From the NCBI GenBank assembly GCA_021793315.1, contig JAJYSZ010000001.1, positions 1 through 52,422 on the forward strand: 52,422 nucleotides of DNA, written 5' to 3'. Each line of letters opens with the position of its first letter. Position 1 is the first letter of the stretch. Shown here piece after piece: positions 41,747 to 51,346 of this stretch. This stretch comes from Bacillota bacterium (GTDB taxonomy: Bacteria > Bacillota > Sulfobacillia > JAJZYS01 > JAJYTV01). The notes below the pieces were generated by a model, which did no database searches, was not told the DNA's origin, and was given only the letters and a program-made list of their open reading frames with translations. The position numbers and the translations under genes were made by a program.

Positions 41747-42423
41747 GGAGCGAAGCGGTAGCCCACGCCGCGCACGGTCGCGATCAGGCGCGGATGCGAC
41801 GGCTCCGCCTCCACCTTCTCCCTGAGGTGGCGCACGTGCACGTCCACCGTGCGGGCGTCGCCGTAGTAGTCGTAGCCCCAGACCTTCTCGAGCAGCATCT
41901 CGCGTGTCAGCACCTGCCCGGGCCGCTCCATCAGGGCCTGCAGGAGACCGAACTCCGTCAGGGTCAGTTCGCGCTCCCGCCCGTCCACGTAGCAGCGGTG
42001 CGCCGCGACGTCGATCTCGACGCCGCCGGCCGCCAGGTGCTCCGTCGGGGGATCGGTGCGCCTGAGCACGGCCTTGACGCGAGCGACGAGCTCGCGCGGC
42101 GAGAACGGCTTGCCGACGTAGTCGTCGGCACCGAGCTCGAGCCCGCGCACCCGGCCGATCTCTTCCGTGCGCGCCGTGAGCATGATGACAGGCACGCGGC
42201 TCTGGCGGCGCAGGGCGCGCAGCATCGAGACGCCGTCCAGAATGGGCAGCATCAGGTCGAGCAGCACAAGGTCCGGCGACGTCTCGAGCGCCAGGCGCAG
42301 GCCCTCCTCGCCGTCCGCGGCCTGGAGCACCTGGAACCCGGCCGACTCGAGGTGGAACGCCACGAGATCGCGGATCGCTTCCTCGTCCTCGACGATCAGT
42401 ACGGTGCCCTGACGGGCCACCAC
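41743..42423 (-). CDS. phoP: Response regulator PhoP, OmpR family
   Basis: A 226-residue regulator. The receiver domain has LIVEDEEAIRDLV, the phosphorylated Asp in LVLLDLMLPILDG, Thr in VIMLTARTEE and Lys in ADDYVGKPFSPREL. The OmpR-type winged helix (about 130-226) contains LTLTEFGLLQALMERPGQVL, VWGYDYYGDARTVDVHVRHL and VRGVGYRF. Two GTG codons in a row at 42423 follow GGGGAGGGA. The pairing with phoR and pst genes makes the phosphate role likely. Confidence 0.92.
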   Translation of the reverse strand: MVARQGTVLIVEDEEAIRDLVAFHLESAGFQVLQAADGEEGLRLALETSPDLVLLDLMLPILDGVSMLRALRRQSRVPVIMLTARTEEIGRVRGLELGADDYVGKPFSPRELVARVKAVLRRTDPPTEHLAAGGVEIDVAAHRCYVDGRERELTLTEFGLLQALMERPGQVLTREMLLEKVWGYDYYGDARTVDVHVRHLREKVEAEPSHPRLIATVRGVGYRFAP

Positions 42424-42473
42424 GGTCCCTCCCCTGCCAGAGCCGACCCTGTCCGGATCATGGCAGACAAAGG

Positions 42474-43337
42474 TTAAGGTCGCGTTGCGCCCTCGCCGGC
42501 GGATCGCGCTTCCTCATCCTGCGGCAGTTCGACCCGGCGCGCGGTGATGTTGGCGCTCAGCACGTTCTGCGCCGTCATCTGTTCCACCATCTGCCGCACG
42601 CGGTCGCGGGCGCGGCCGAGGGCGGTCGGCAGGTGATGCCCGAACACGACCGTGACGTCCAGGTGCAGCACGAGCCCCTCCGGCCAGGTCTCCATCGCCA
42701 CCCGGCGCACCTTCGCGATGCCGTCCACCTCTTCGGCGGCATGGGCCGCGATCGCCGACACGGCCATGTCGTCGATCGTGAAACGGCCGAGGTAGCTCCA
42801 GGTCGGCCTGACGACCGACTTCTCGATCACCATCGCCCGGCGCTGCCCGCCGCTGCCGCGCAGGATGAAGCGCAGGGGGTCTACGAGATAACCCGAGAAG
42901 GTGCGCTTCACCTCGACGATCGGCGCCGGGATGACGTGCTTGCCCTGCTCGCGGCGGATCTGCTGCGCGTGCAGGATCTCCTCGGGGCTCGCGATGTCCT
43001 CGATATGCACCACCTCGGCCGGCTGCGGCAGACCGAGCACCTCGCAGATGCGCCGCACCATGCCGAGCGAGGTGCCGAGCACCAGCACGCGCTGGGGCGA
43101 AAGCTCGCCGAGCCGCCTGCGCATGGCCTGGGCGTGCTCGGAATCCGCGAAGATGGCGCGCCGCACGGCGGCCAGCTTGGACGGGGCGCGCTTCGCGGAC
43201 TCCCCCGCGAGGATCTTGCCCTCGCGCACCAGGAGCCCGTCGTCGATGATCGCGTCGGCGCCGCGCTGGATCGCGACAAGGGACGCCCGGTGGCTCTTGC
43301 CGGTACCGCTCGGGCCTACGAGCGCCACGACCTGCAA
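42474..43337 (-). CDS. P-loop NTPase fused to an Asp23/Gls24-like domain
   Basis: About 287 residues. The N-terminus QVVALVGPSGTGKSHRASLV is a clear P-loop, followed by GADAIIDDGLLVREGKILAG, which has an acidic pair that could serve as Walker B. The C-terminal 110 residues (TIDDMAVSAIAAHAAEEVDG, LHLDVTVVFGHHLPTALGRA, MTAQNVLSANITARRVEL) follow the pattern of Asp23/Gls24 envelope-stress proteins. I know no characterised protein with this layout. The start is ambiguous: TTG 43337 gives a natural N-terminus, while an ATG at 43403 lacks a ribosome site. It lies between aroH and phoP. Confidence 0.7.
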   Translation of the reverse strand: MQVVALVGPSGTGKSHRASLVAIQRGADAIIDDGLLVREGKILAGESAKRAPSKLAAVRRAIFADSEHAQAMRRRLGELSPQRVLVLGTSLGMVRRICEVLGLPQPAEVVHIEDIASPEEILHAQQIRREQGKHVIPAPIVEVKRTFSGYLVDPLRFILRGSGGQRRAMVIEKSVVRPTWSYLGRFTIDDMAVSAIAAHAAEEVDGIAKVRRVAMETWPEGLVLHLDVTVVFGHHLPTALGRARDRVRQMVEQMTAQNVLSANITARRVELPQDEEARSAGEGATRP

Positions 43338-43429
43338 AGGTCTTCCCGTCCTTCTTTTGGCAAAGCCAAGGGAGCGTGGCTTTTGGCCGCTTCCTGCTCG
43401 CATGATAGCAGATGCTGCCGCCGAGGGAC

Positions 43430-43786
43430 TTAAGCGAGGTCCGGCCGCAAGGCCAGGGTGCCGTGCAGGTACACGGGCAAAAGGCGCCTTCGCTCGGGGC
43501 GCTCGACCTCCACCAGCACCCGGATCATCCGCTCGGGCATGCCCGGCACGGCCGTCTCCACCGCGCCGAGCAGCGGCACCTCCGACCAGCCGAGCTGGCG
43601 AGCCGCATAGGCGGGAAAGGCGGCGTCGAGATCGGGCGTCATGGTGAAGAACGCGGCCACCACCTCGTCGACCGTGATGGCGTTTTTCTCGACGATGGCG
43701 GCCACGAGCTCCGCCGTGGCGTCCCAGATCGCCTGGGGACTGTTCTCGCGCGCGATGGTCGCGCCCCGCACCGCATTAACGGCCAT
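43430..43786 (-). CDS. aroH: Chorismate mutase, AroH type
   Basis: A 118-residue trimeric chorismate mutase that makes prephenate. Residues matching the Bacillus AroH active site are visible: Arg in NAVRGATIAREN, the TPDLDAAFPAYAARQLGW core, Glu in GAVETAVPGM, Arg in RMIRVLVEV, and Tyr in VYLHGTLALRPDL. ATG 43786 overlaps the end of tyrA by 11 bases and has GAGGTGGA upstream; ATG 43801 is also in frame. Acts just before TyrA in tyrosine synthesis. Confidence 0.93.
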   Translation of the reverse strand: MAVNAVRGATIARENSPQAIWDATAELVAAIVEKNAITVDEVVAAFFTMTPDLDAAFPAYAARQLGWSEVPLLGAVETAVPGMPERMIRVLVEVERPERRRLLPVYLHGTLALRPDLA

Positions 43787-44555
43787 CTTCCACCTCTTCA
43801 CGCATGCTGATCGCAGCCCTGCGGGCTGCCGCGAGCACCTCGGGCAGACCCTCGGCGGTCGCGCAAAGCCTCTCGCCGAGGTCCCGCGTCGCCGCCTCGA
43901 GCGCAGGGCTGTTCAAGTCCAGGATCTCCTGCCACAGTCCCGTCGGACTCGTTGCCACGCGCAGCATCTCGAGAGCCGCCGGCCCGAGCAGTTCCCGCGG
44001 CGTGTCCGCGAGCATCAGCGCCAGGGCGCAACTGAAGGCGTAAGGCAGGTGCGAGGAGACGGCGACGTGGCGGTCGTGCTCGTCCGGGTCCAGCCAGATC
44101 GGCCGGGCCGCGAGCGCCCGCACGAGATCCTCCGCCGGCTGCCGCGGTCCGCCGGCGGGACAGAGGGCAAAGCCGCGGCCGGCGAAGAGGCCCGCCTGCG
44201 CGCTTGCTGGCCCCGAGCCCGCATTGCCCGCCAGGGGATGGCCGCCGACGAACGGCAGTCCCCGCTCCTGGGCGGCCTGGCAGATCGCACGCTTGACGGA
44301 GCCCGTATCGAGCCAGAGCGGCGCCCGCCACGGCTTGTCCAGCAGGGCGATATTCTCCCTGGGCGGCGCCGCGAGCATGATACAGTCAAAGCTGCCGCCG
44401 GGCCGCTCGAGCCGATGCGCGATCGCCCCGGCCGCCTCGGCCGCCGCCAGGTGCGCCGCCGACACGTCGTAACCCGAAACCTCGTGACCCAATGCCGTCA
44501 AATCGAGGGCGAGGGACGTGCCGATGAGGCCAAGCCCCGCGATCAGGATCCGCAC
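43776..44555 (-). CDS. tyrA: Prephenate dehydrogenase
   Basis: A 259-residue NAD(P)-dependent enzyme converting prephenate to 4-hydroxyphenylpyruvate. The Rossmann motif is ILIAGLGLIGTSLALDLTAL, the catalytic region FVGGHPLAGNAGSG, and a conserved His lies in AVSSHLPYAFSCALALML. No ACT domain follows, so feedback control is not built in as in many Bacilli. GTG 44555 follows GGGAGGG at nine bases. It forms a tyrA-aroH pair. Confidence 0.92.
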   Translation of the reverse strand: MRILIAGLGLIGTSLALDLTALGHEVSGYDVSAAHLAAAEAAGAIAHRLERPGGSFDCIMLAAPPRENIALLDKPWRAPLWLDTGSVKRAICQAAQERGLPFVGGHPLAGNAGSGPASAQAGLFAGRGFALCPAGGPRQPAEDLVRALAARPIWLDPDEHDRHVAVSSHLPYAFSCALALMLADTPRELLGPAALEMLRVATSPTGLWQEILDLNSPALEAATRDLGERLCATAEGLPEVLAAARRAAISMREEVEDGR

Positions 44556-44617
44556 GCGGCCAATCCCTCCCGTCGATCCTCGGAACGCGCGCTGCGAGCC
44601 CGCCGGGGGCCCGAGGC

Positions 44618-45058
44618 CTACTCCGGATGCATCACGACCTTGCCCCGCAGGCTGGCGGCAACCTCCGCCGGAAAGGCCGTGGCGCGCCGCACGCTGCGGT
44701 CGAGGTGCGCGGCGATGAACTCGCACGTCGCGACCAGTTGCCCGTCTTGGCTTAGGCGCAGGTAATGGCGGTAGCGGATCGTCTTCTCGCGCAGTTCGAG
44801 AAGGTCGCTGTAGACGGCGACGGTGTCGCCGGGGAAGAGTTCCTTGTGGTAGGTGGCCTCCTGCGTCAGGGCGGCCATGCCGAAGCCGCTCGCCTCGAAG
44901 TACGGGCGCCCGAGTCCGAGCCGGGCGAAGAAGCCCCAGTTGGCGGCGTCGAAGATCTCAGCGTAGCGTGCGATGTTGATGTGCCCCATGTGGTCGGCCT
45001 CCCAGGGATACACGACGCCCACGTAGGTCGGCTCGAGGCTCTGCTCGTTCAGCGACAA
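44618..45058 (-). CDS. Acyl-CoA thioesterase, 4-hydroxybenzoyl-CoA type
   Basis: A 146-residue hotdog-fold protein. YPWEADHMGHINIARYAEIF carries the catalytic Asp region of the 4HBT family (D-HMGH-N---Y). The long central helix is followed by strands with TYHKELFPGDTVAVYSDLLE. Substrate unknown. TTG 45058 follows GGAGGGGGAG. It is the first gene of the long minus-strand run toward phoU, 62 bases before tyrA. Confidence 0.85.
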   Translation of the reverse strand: MSLNEQSLEPTYVGVVYPWEADHMGHINIARYAEIFDAANWGFFARLGLGRPYFEASGFGMAALTQEATYHKELFPGDTVAVYSDLLELREKTIRYRHYLRLSQDGQLVATCEFIAAHLDRSVRRATAFPAEVAASLRGKVVMHPE

Positions 45059-45189
45059 GGCTCCCCCTCCTGGGTCGGGCGCAGGCGAACCAATCGCCCT
45101 GCGCCGCAATACGGTACGGAAGGCCGATGGACCTGGGGCGACGCCCCGTGGTCCAGGCTGAAGACCTGTTCCAAGAGGGGCGAAGCGGT

Positions 45190-47088
45190 GTGTGCGGAAT
45201 CGCCGGCTGGATCGATTGGCAGAAAGACCTGAGACAGGAGGCGGCCCTCCTCGAGCGCATGGCAGCCGCGTTGACGCCGCGCGGCCCGGACGATGCGGGG
45301 CTCGTGCTCCAGGAGCACGCCGCCCTCGGCCACCGCAGGCTGATCGTCGTGGACCCCGAGGGTGGCGCTCAGCCCATGACGCGCCGCTACGGCCGGCGCG
45401 AGCTCTCCATCGTGTACAACGGCGAGCTCTACAACACGGAGGATCTCCGGCGGCCTCTGCTCGCGAAAGGCTACCAGTTCCGCGGCCACTCCGACACCGA
45501 GGTGCTGCTCGCGGCCTACGCCGCCTGGGGCGCAGACTGCCTGCCCCGCCTCAACGGCATCTTCGCCTTTGCCATCTGGGATCGGCAGGCGGAGGAGCTT
45601 TTCCTCGCCCGAGACCGGCTTGGCGTGAAGCCTCTGTTCTACGCCCCGAGGCCGGACGCCTTCCTCTTCGCCTCGGAGCTCAAGGGGCTTCTGGCCCATC
45701 CGCTGGTGGCGCCGGAGTTGGATCGCGACGGGCTTGCCGAGATCTTCCTGATGGCACCGGCCCGCACCCCGGGCCATGGCGTCTTCCGCGGCGTCTCGGA
45801 GCTGCGGCCGGGGCACGCCTTGCGCTACAGCCGCAAGGGCGTCGAGGTGTCCAGGTACTGGGCTCTCGAGGCGCATGAGCACCCGGACGACGTCGACACG
45901 ACCGTGAGGAGCGTGCGCGAACTCCTGCGCGACACGATCGAGCGCCAGCTCGTCTCGGACGTCGGCGTCTCGGCTCTGCTCTCCGGCGGGCTCGACTCGA
46001 GCGCGGTCGCCGCCTTTGCCACCGCCGCCCTGAAGCGCGACGGAAGGCCGCCCCTGCGCACCTGGGCGGTGGAGTTCGCCGACATGGCGGCGCACTTCAG
46101 GCCATCCGACTTCCAGACATCCCTGGACGGCCCCTGGGCCGCGAAGGTCGCGGCCCATCTCGGCACCGACCACCGCACGGTGACTCTGGGCGCGCAGGAA
46201 GTCGCGGGCGCGCTCGAGGCCGCGATGCTGGCCCGGGACCTGCCCGGCATGGCCGACGTCGACAGTTCGCTCTACCTCTTCTGCCGCCAGATCAAGGAAG
46301 AGTCCACCGTCGCGTTGTCCGGCGAGTCGGCCGATGAGGTGTTCGGCGGCTATCCCTGGTTCGTGCGGCCCGACGCGCTCGCGGCCCGCACCTTCCCCTG
46401 GGCTCTGCGCCAGCGCGACCGTCTCGCCCTCCTGGATGCGGACTTCGTCCGCTACCTGGACGCGGACGCCTACGTCGAGCGCCGCTACCAGGAAGCGCTC
46501 GACGAAGTGCCGCGGCTGCCGGGCGAGCCTGAGGCGGAAGCGCGCATGCGGGAAATCCTGCACCTCAACATCACGCGATTTCTGCCCACGCTGCTCGATC
46601 GCAAGGACCGCATGAGCATGGCGTCCGGCCTTGAGGTGCGCGTCCCCTTCTGCGATCACCGGCTGGTGGAGTACGTCTTCAACATCCCGTGGCCCATGAA
46701 GATGCTGCACGGCCAGCGCAAGGGCATCCTGCGCGAGGCGCTGCGCGGCGTGCTGCCGGATGATGTCGTCGACCGCCCGAAGAGCCCGTACCCGTCCACA
46801 CCCGATCCCCGCTTCCTCCAGACGGTGCGCCAGGGTGCGCTCGCGGTGCTCGCCGATTCCCGCTCGCCGCTCCAGGGGCTCCTCAACCGCCCGGCGATCG
46901 AGCGTCTGGCCCGCGCCGACCAGGATCCCTTCGCCTTGCCCTGGTTCTCGCAGCTGATGGGTCTCGCCCAGTGGTTCGCCTATGTGCTGCAGCTCGAGGC
47001 CTTCATGCGCCGCGGCCCCGTGACGACGCCATACCGCCCGGTGATCAGGCTCGCGGCGGGCACGGCGGCCGAGGCGGCGAGCGACTAG
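45190..47088 (+). CDS. asnB: Asparagine synthetase (glutamine-hydrolysing)
   Basis: A 632-residue two-domain enzyme. The mature N-terminus is Cys2 in V-CGIAGWIDWQ, with RGPDDAGLVLQEHAALGHRR and IVYNGELYNTEDLR completing the class II glutaminase domain. The synthetase domain has the PP-loop SALLSGGLDSSAVAAFAT (about residue 260), VALSGESADEVFGGYPWF, and DRMSMASGLEVRVPFCDHRL. GTG 45190 puts the catalytic Cys at position 2, with GAGGGG nine bases upstream. Divergent from the thioesterase gene. Confidence 0.95.
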   Translation: MCGIAGWIDWQKDLRQEAALLERMAAALTPRGPDDAGLVLQEHAALGHRRLIVVDPEGGAQPMTRRYGRRELSIVYNGELYNTEDLRRPLLAKGYQFRGHSDTEVLLAAYAAWGADCLPRLNGIFAFAIWDRQAEELFLARDRLGVKPLFYAPRPDAFLFASELKGLLAHPLVAPELDRDGLAEIFLMAPARTPGHGVFRGVSELRPGHALRYSRKGVEVSRYWALEAHEHPDDVDTTVRSVRELLRDTIERQLVSDVGVSALLSGGLDSSAVAAFATAALKRDGRPPLRTWAVEFADMAAHFRPSDFQTSLDGPWAAKVAAHLGTDHRTVTLGAQEVAGALEAAMLARDLPGMADVDSSLYLFCRQIKEESTVALSGESADEVFGGYPWFVRPDALAARTFPWALRQRDRLALLDADFVRYLDADAYVERRYQEALDEVPRLPGEPEAEARMREILHLNITRFLPTLLDRKDRMSMASGLEVRVPFCDHRLVEYVFNIPWPMKMLHGQRKGILREALRGVLPDDVVDRPKSPYPSTPDPRFLQTVRQGALAVLADSRSPLQGLLNRPAIERLARADQDPFALPWFSQLMGLAQWFAYVLQLEAFMRRGPVTTPYRPVIRLAAGTAAEAASD

Positions 47089-47115
47089 CGCCCACCGCCC
47101 CATGCCACCGCCCCG

Positions 47116-47337
47116 TTACTCGCCGCGGTGGGCCTCGTCCTCGATCTCGTCGCGGAAGCCTTCGATCGCCTCGCGGCGCCGCCGGTTCTTGTCCTCGATC
47201 GCCCCGGCCTGGCCGGACCGCATCTCGTGTTCGTGCGCGGCAAGCGTATCCTCGGCGTCGTCCAGGTTCTCGTAGGTGTCCTCGATGTGTTCCTGGAGCC
47301 GCTCGACGTTGTCGGAACGGTCATCGGGCTTCGGCAT
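47116..47337 (-). CDS. tlp: Small acid-soluble spore protein Tlp
   Basis: A 73-residue acidic helical protein. PKPDDRSDNVERLQEHIEDT and EDKNRRRREAIEGFRDEIED match the conserved halves of Bacillus Tlp (PDDRSDNVEKLQ and KN-RRE-SI--FR-EI-DE). Tlp is made late in the forespore. ATG 47337 follows AAAGGAGGA at about eight bases. No sigma-G promoter could be recognised. The gene is the direct evidence in the window that the organism sporulates. Confidence 0.88.
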   Translation of the reverse strand: MPKPDDRSDNVERLQEHIEDTYENLDDAEDTLAAHEHEMRSGQAGAIEDKNRRRREAIEGFRDEIEDEAHRGE

Positions 47338-47569
47338 GGATCATTCCTCCTTTGGGGCCCGCCCTGCCATCGCTGATGCGGGCGCCCCGGCGCATAGCCT
47401 GCGCCGCGGCGCCCGACGCATGCGCCGGCAAGGACCTGCGGCCACGGCAGCGAACGCTAACGCAAGCCTGCTCACAGGAAACCTGTCGACGCGGCGCAAA
47501 GCCTGGCGCCGCCCCCTGTCCTGCCGCGCCGGCGCATCCGGCCGAGACCGCTTCAGGGAGCTGATCGCT

Positions 47570-48766
47570 CTGTTCGCCCTGGTCGACGTGAACGCGATGT
47601 TCGCCAGCTGCGCGGCCGCGGAGGACCCAAGCCTCCGAGGGCTGGCGCTCGTCGTCGCAGGCGACCCGTCAGACCGGCGCAGCATCGTCCTCACGGCGAG
47701 CTACGAGGCGCGCGCCTGGGGCGTGCGGACGGCGATGCCCGTGCGCGAGGCCCTGCGCCTCTGTCCGCAGGTGCGCATCGTGCCGCCCGACCGCCAACTC
47801 TACGAGCGTTACAGCCGGCGCCTCTTCGAGGTGCTCCATGACTTCACGCCCGTCGTGCGGCCCGTCTCGATCGATGAAGGCTACCTGGACCTCACCGGCT
47901 GTCCGGGCCTCGCCAAGGGACCGCTCCCGCTGGCGGCTCAGATCCGCCGCACCGTGCAGGAGCGCACCGGACTTTTGGTCTCGATCGGCCTCGCCGAGGG
48001 GCCGTGGCTTGCCAAGATGGCCGCGGATCTTGCCAAGAAGCGCAGTGAGGGCATACTTCTCCTGCGCCCGGAGGACGTGCCGGACATCGTCTGGCCGCTT
48101 GCCGTCGAGGCCTTTCACGGCATCGGCCCCAAAACCGCAGCGAAGCTCAGGGGACTCGGCATTGGGACGATCGGCGACATCGCCAGGGCAGAGCCGAAGG
48201 TCCTGGAGGCTTTCGGCGTGCACGGCCGGCGCATGCGCCAGCTGGCCATGGGTGAGGATCGCGGCGGCCTGCCCGAGGAGACAGGGCCTGTCTCAATCTC
48301 GCACGAGGAGACGTTCGCCCAGGACATCCAGGACCGCAGGCAGCTCCATCCCATCCTGGTCGCGATCTGCGACCGCGTCGGCGAGCGGCTGCGCCGCGAA
48401 GGGTATGTGGCCAAGGGCCTGGGCCTGCGGCTTCGGAACCGGGAGTTCCGGGACTTCAGCCGCCAGGGTCCCCTCCGGGCCCCGAGCGCCCGCGCCGAGG
48501 ACCTGCGCCAGGAGGCCGAGGCGCTCCTGGCCCGCATGCCCGCCGCCGCGTTCCCCTGCCGCCTCCTCGGCGTCACCGCGCATAGCCTGGAACGGGCCGC
48601 CGCGGCCGCCCCCGAGCTCTTTCCCGATGGCGATGCCGAGCGGCGCGACAGGCTCTGGCACGCCGTCACGGCCGTCCGCCAGCGCTTCGGCCCGGATGCC
48701 GTCAAGCCGCTCGGCGCCCAGCCGGCCCGCCCACCTCGCCGCCCGCCGAGCGGGTCGGAGAGATAG
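47570..48766 (+). CDS. Y-family DNA polymerase (DinB/UmuC-like)
   Basis: About 398 residues, a translesion polymerase. The first metal Asp is in FALVDVNAMFASC, and the Asp-Glu pair is in RPVSIDEGYLDLTGC. The steric gate region is -AMFAS- and the helix-hairpin-helix is FHGIGPKTAAKLRGLGIGTI. A little-finger domain follows. The start is a puzzle: no ATG, GTG or TTG lies near the first strand. A CTG at 47570 has CAGGGAG nine bases upstream; the nearest standard codon is ATG 47420, with no ribosome site and an arginine/alanine-rich extension. Confidence 0.85.
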   Translation: MFALVDVNAMFASCAAAEDPSLRGLALVVAGDPSDRRSIVLTASYEARAWGVRTAMPVREALRLCPQVRIVPPDRQLYERYSRRLFEVLHDFTPVVRPVSIDEGYLDLTGCPGLAKGPLPLAAQIRRTVQERTGLLVSIGLAEGPWLAKMAADLAKKRSEGILLLRPEDVPDIVWPLAVEAFHGIGPKTAAKLRGLGIGTIGDIARAEPKVLEAFGVHGRRMRQLAMGEDRGGLPEETGPVSISHEETFAQDIQDRRQLHPILVAICDRVGERLRREGYVAKGLGLRLRNREFRDFSRQGPLRAPSARAEDLRQEAEALLARMPAAAFPCRLLGVTAHSLERAAAAAPELFPDGDAERRDRLWHAVTAVRQRFGPDAVKPLGAQPARPPRRPPSGSER

Positions 48767-48771
48767 CACAC

Positions 48772-48794
48772 TATTCCGATCTGTATGCTATACT
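48772..48794 (+). promoter_or_regulatory. cysK promoter -10 overlapped by a CymR-like site
   Basis: TATACT at 48789-48794 is the likely -10, with a poor -35. The overlapping TATTCCGATCTGTATGC resembles one half of the CymR consensus of Bacilli (AATTCC-N-AT-N-T-N-W-N-T read on this strand); the other half fits badly. Confidence 0.4.
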
Positions 48795-48823
48795 TTGCGC
48801 AGCTCGCACAAGGAGGCTACGCC

Positions 48824-49747
<924 letters not shown>

Positions 49748-51127
49748 GCTCCGCCGTCCGGTTCGGCCGTGGGCGGCAGGACAAGGCGGACGGTCGTGCC
49801 CTGGCCCTCGGCCGACTCGATTTCGAGCGTCGCGCGATGCGCCTCCGCAATCTCCCGGGCGATGGCGAGGCCGAGGCCCACGCCACCGCCCGCGGCCCGC
49901 GCGGGATCTGCGCGGTAGAAGCGTTCGAAGGCGCGCTGGCGGACCTCTTCCGACATGCCCGGGCCCTCGTCCCTCACCTCGAGGGCGGGACTCGGGCCTT
50001 TCCTTGTCGCGGCGACGTGCACGCTGTTGCCCTCGCCGCCGTACTTGATCGCGTTGTCCACCAGGATCCAGAGCAGCTGCTTCAGGAGGTCCCAGTCGCC
50101 CTGCGCCGGCACCACCTGCCGCGTCTCGTCGACGACGCGGGGCGCCCCGGGCAGGGCCTGGGCCTCCGTGACGGTCTCGCCGACAAGCTCGCCGAGGTCC
50201 ATGCGGCGGGGCTGCAGGCGCAGGCCCTGCGCCCCGCGCGCCAGGAAGAGGAGGTCCTGCACGAGGCGCTGCATGCGCGCCGCCTCCCGGCTGATGGTGG
50301 AGACCGCCTCCTCGCGCACCTGCGGGTCCGAGCCGGCCCAGCGCTGCAGCAGTTCGGCATAGCCGGAGATCACCGCGAGGGGCGTCTTCAGCTCGTGCGA
50401 AGCGTCCGAGACGAACCGCGTCTGGCGGGCGAAAGCCGCCTCCAGCCTGTCCAGCATGCGGTTGAAGGCCTGGGCCAGACGCCCGAGCTCGTCGCTCGGA
50501 CTCGCGCCCTCGAGGCGCCGAGAGAGGTCGCTGTCGGAGATCTCCGTGGCGAGGTTCGTCAGCCGCTCCACCGGCCTCAGGGCGCGCCGCGCGAAGAAGA
50601 AGCCGACGAGCGCCACGAGCACGAGACCGGCCACGCCGCCCTCGATCAGGAGGGTGCGCAGCAGTTGCAAGGCGCCGAAGCTGGCGGCCAGGCTGACCGA
50701 CACCTGCACAGCGGCGAGCAGCAGGCCGTGGTAGATGATCGGCAGGCTGACGTAGCTCGCCGGGTTGCCCTTCCACGTGATCATTTCCTGCACGGACTGC
50801 GTGATCGTCACGGGTACCGGCAGCGGCTGCGATGCCGCCACCACCGTCCCGAGCGGACTCACCACCTGCACGGCGATCTCGTCGGGCCGCGCGCCGAAGA
50901 GGTAGGCGCTGCTGTGGGCTTGAACGACGTCGAGGTCGCCGCCCTGGGCCAGCAGGTTCTGGCGCGTGGCCTGGGCGGTGGTCTCGGCCGTACGCATGGC
51001 CTCCTGCACCACCTCGTTGCGCAGGAGGGTGAAGATGCTGGCGCCGAGCGCCAGCAGCACCACGGCCATGGCGGCCGCGATGAAGACGGTCAGGCGGGCG
51101 CTGAGGCTGCGCACCGCTCCAAAACCC

Positions 51128-51346
51128 CTAGACAAGCCGGGTCAGCGGGCTTGCGCCGGGCGAGTCCGCCTCCCGCTGCATCTGGTACGTCGGGAAGCCG
51201 TCCGGTGGGCGTGAGACTTTGCGCCGTGCGAGAAGGTTCATGGCGGCGCTCGCGTCCGCGTGCCCAGGGTGCCCACGTCGGGGGCGGCAAAAAACTCCCG
51301 CGCTGCGCCTTGGCCGGTCGATGCGGCCGCACGCCGGATTCGGGCA
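51128..51346 (-). pseudogene. TnpB (IS200/IS605 OrfB) C-terminal remnant
   Basis: The minus-strand frame reads CPNPACGRIDRPRRSAGVFC and then GHPGHADASAAMNLLARR, the zinc-ribbon and tail of TnpB-type proteins (CxxCG-----NR----F-C--CG---ADxNAAxNIL), and stops at 51128. One Cys of the second pair is lost (RPRRGHPG instead of C--CG). Nothing of the RuvC nuclease core is seen upstream. This is a dead fragment, not a functional nuclease. Confidence 0.6.

Noticed and set aside
42424-42473. Pho box upstream of phoP
   Set aside because: Only a single TTAACC is present; PhoP sites need tandem repeats.
45049-47103. Open minus-strand frame of 684 codons opposite asnB
   Set aside because: Shadow of asnB; all conserved motifs are on the plus strand.
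51128-51346. Functional TnpB nuclease with guide RNA
   Set aside because: Only the zinc-ribbon tail is recognisable, with a lost Cys and no RuvC core; it is a dead fragment.
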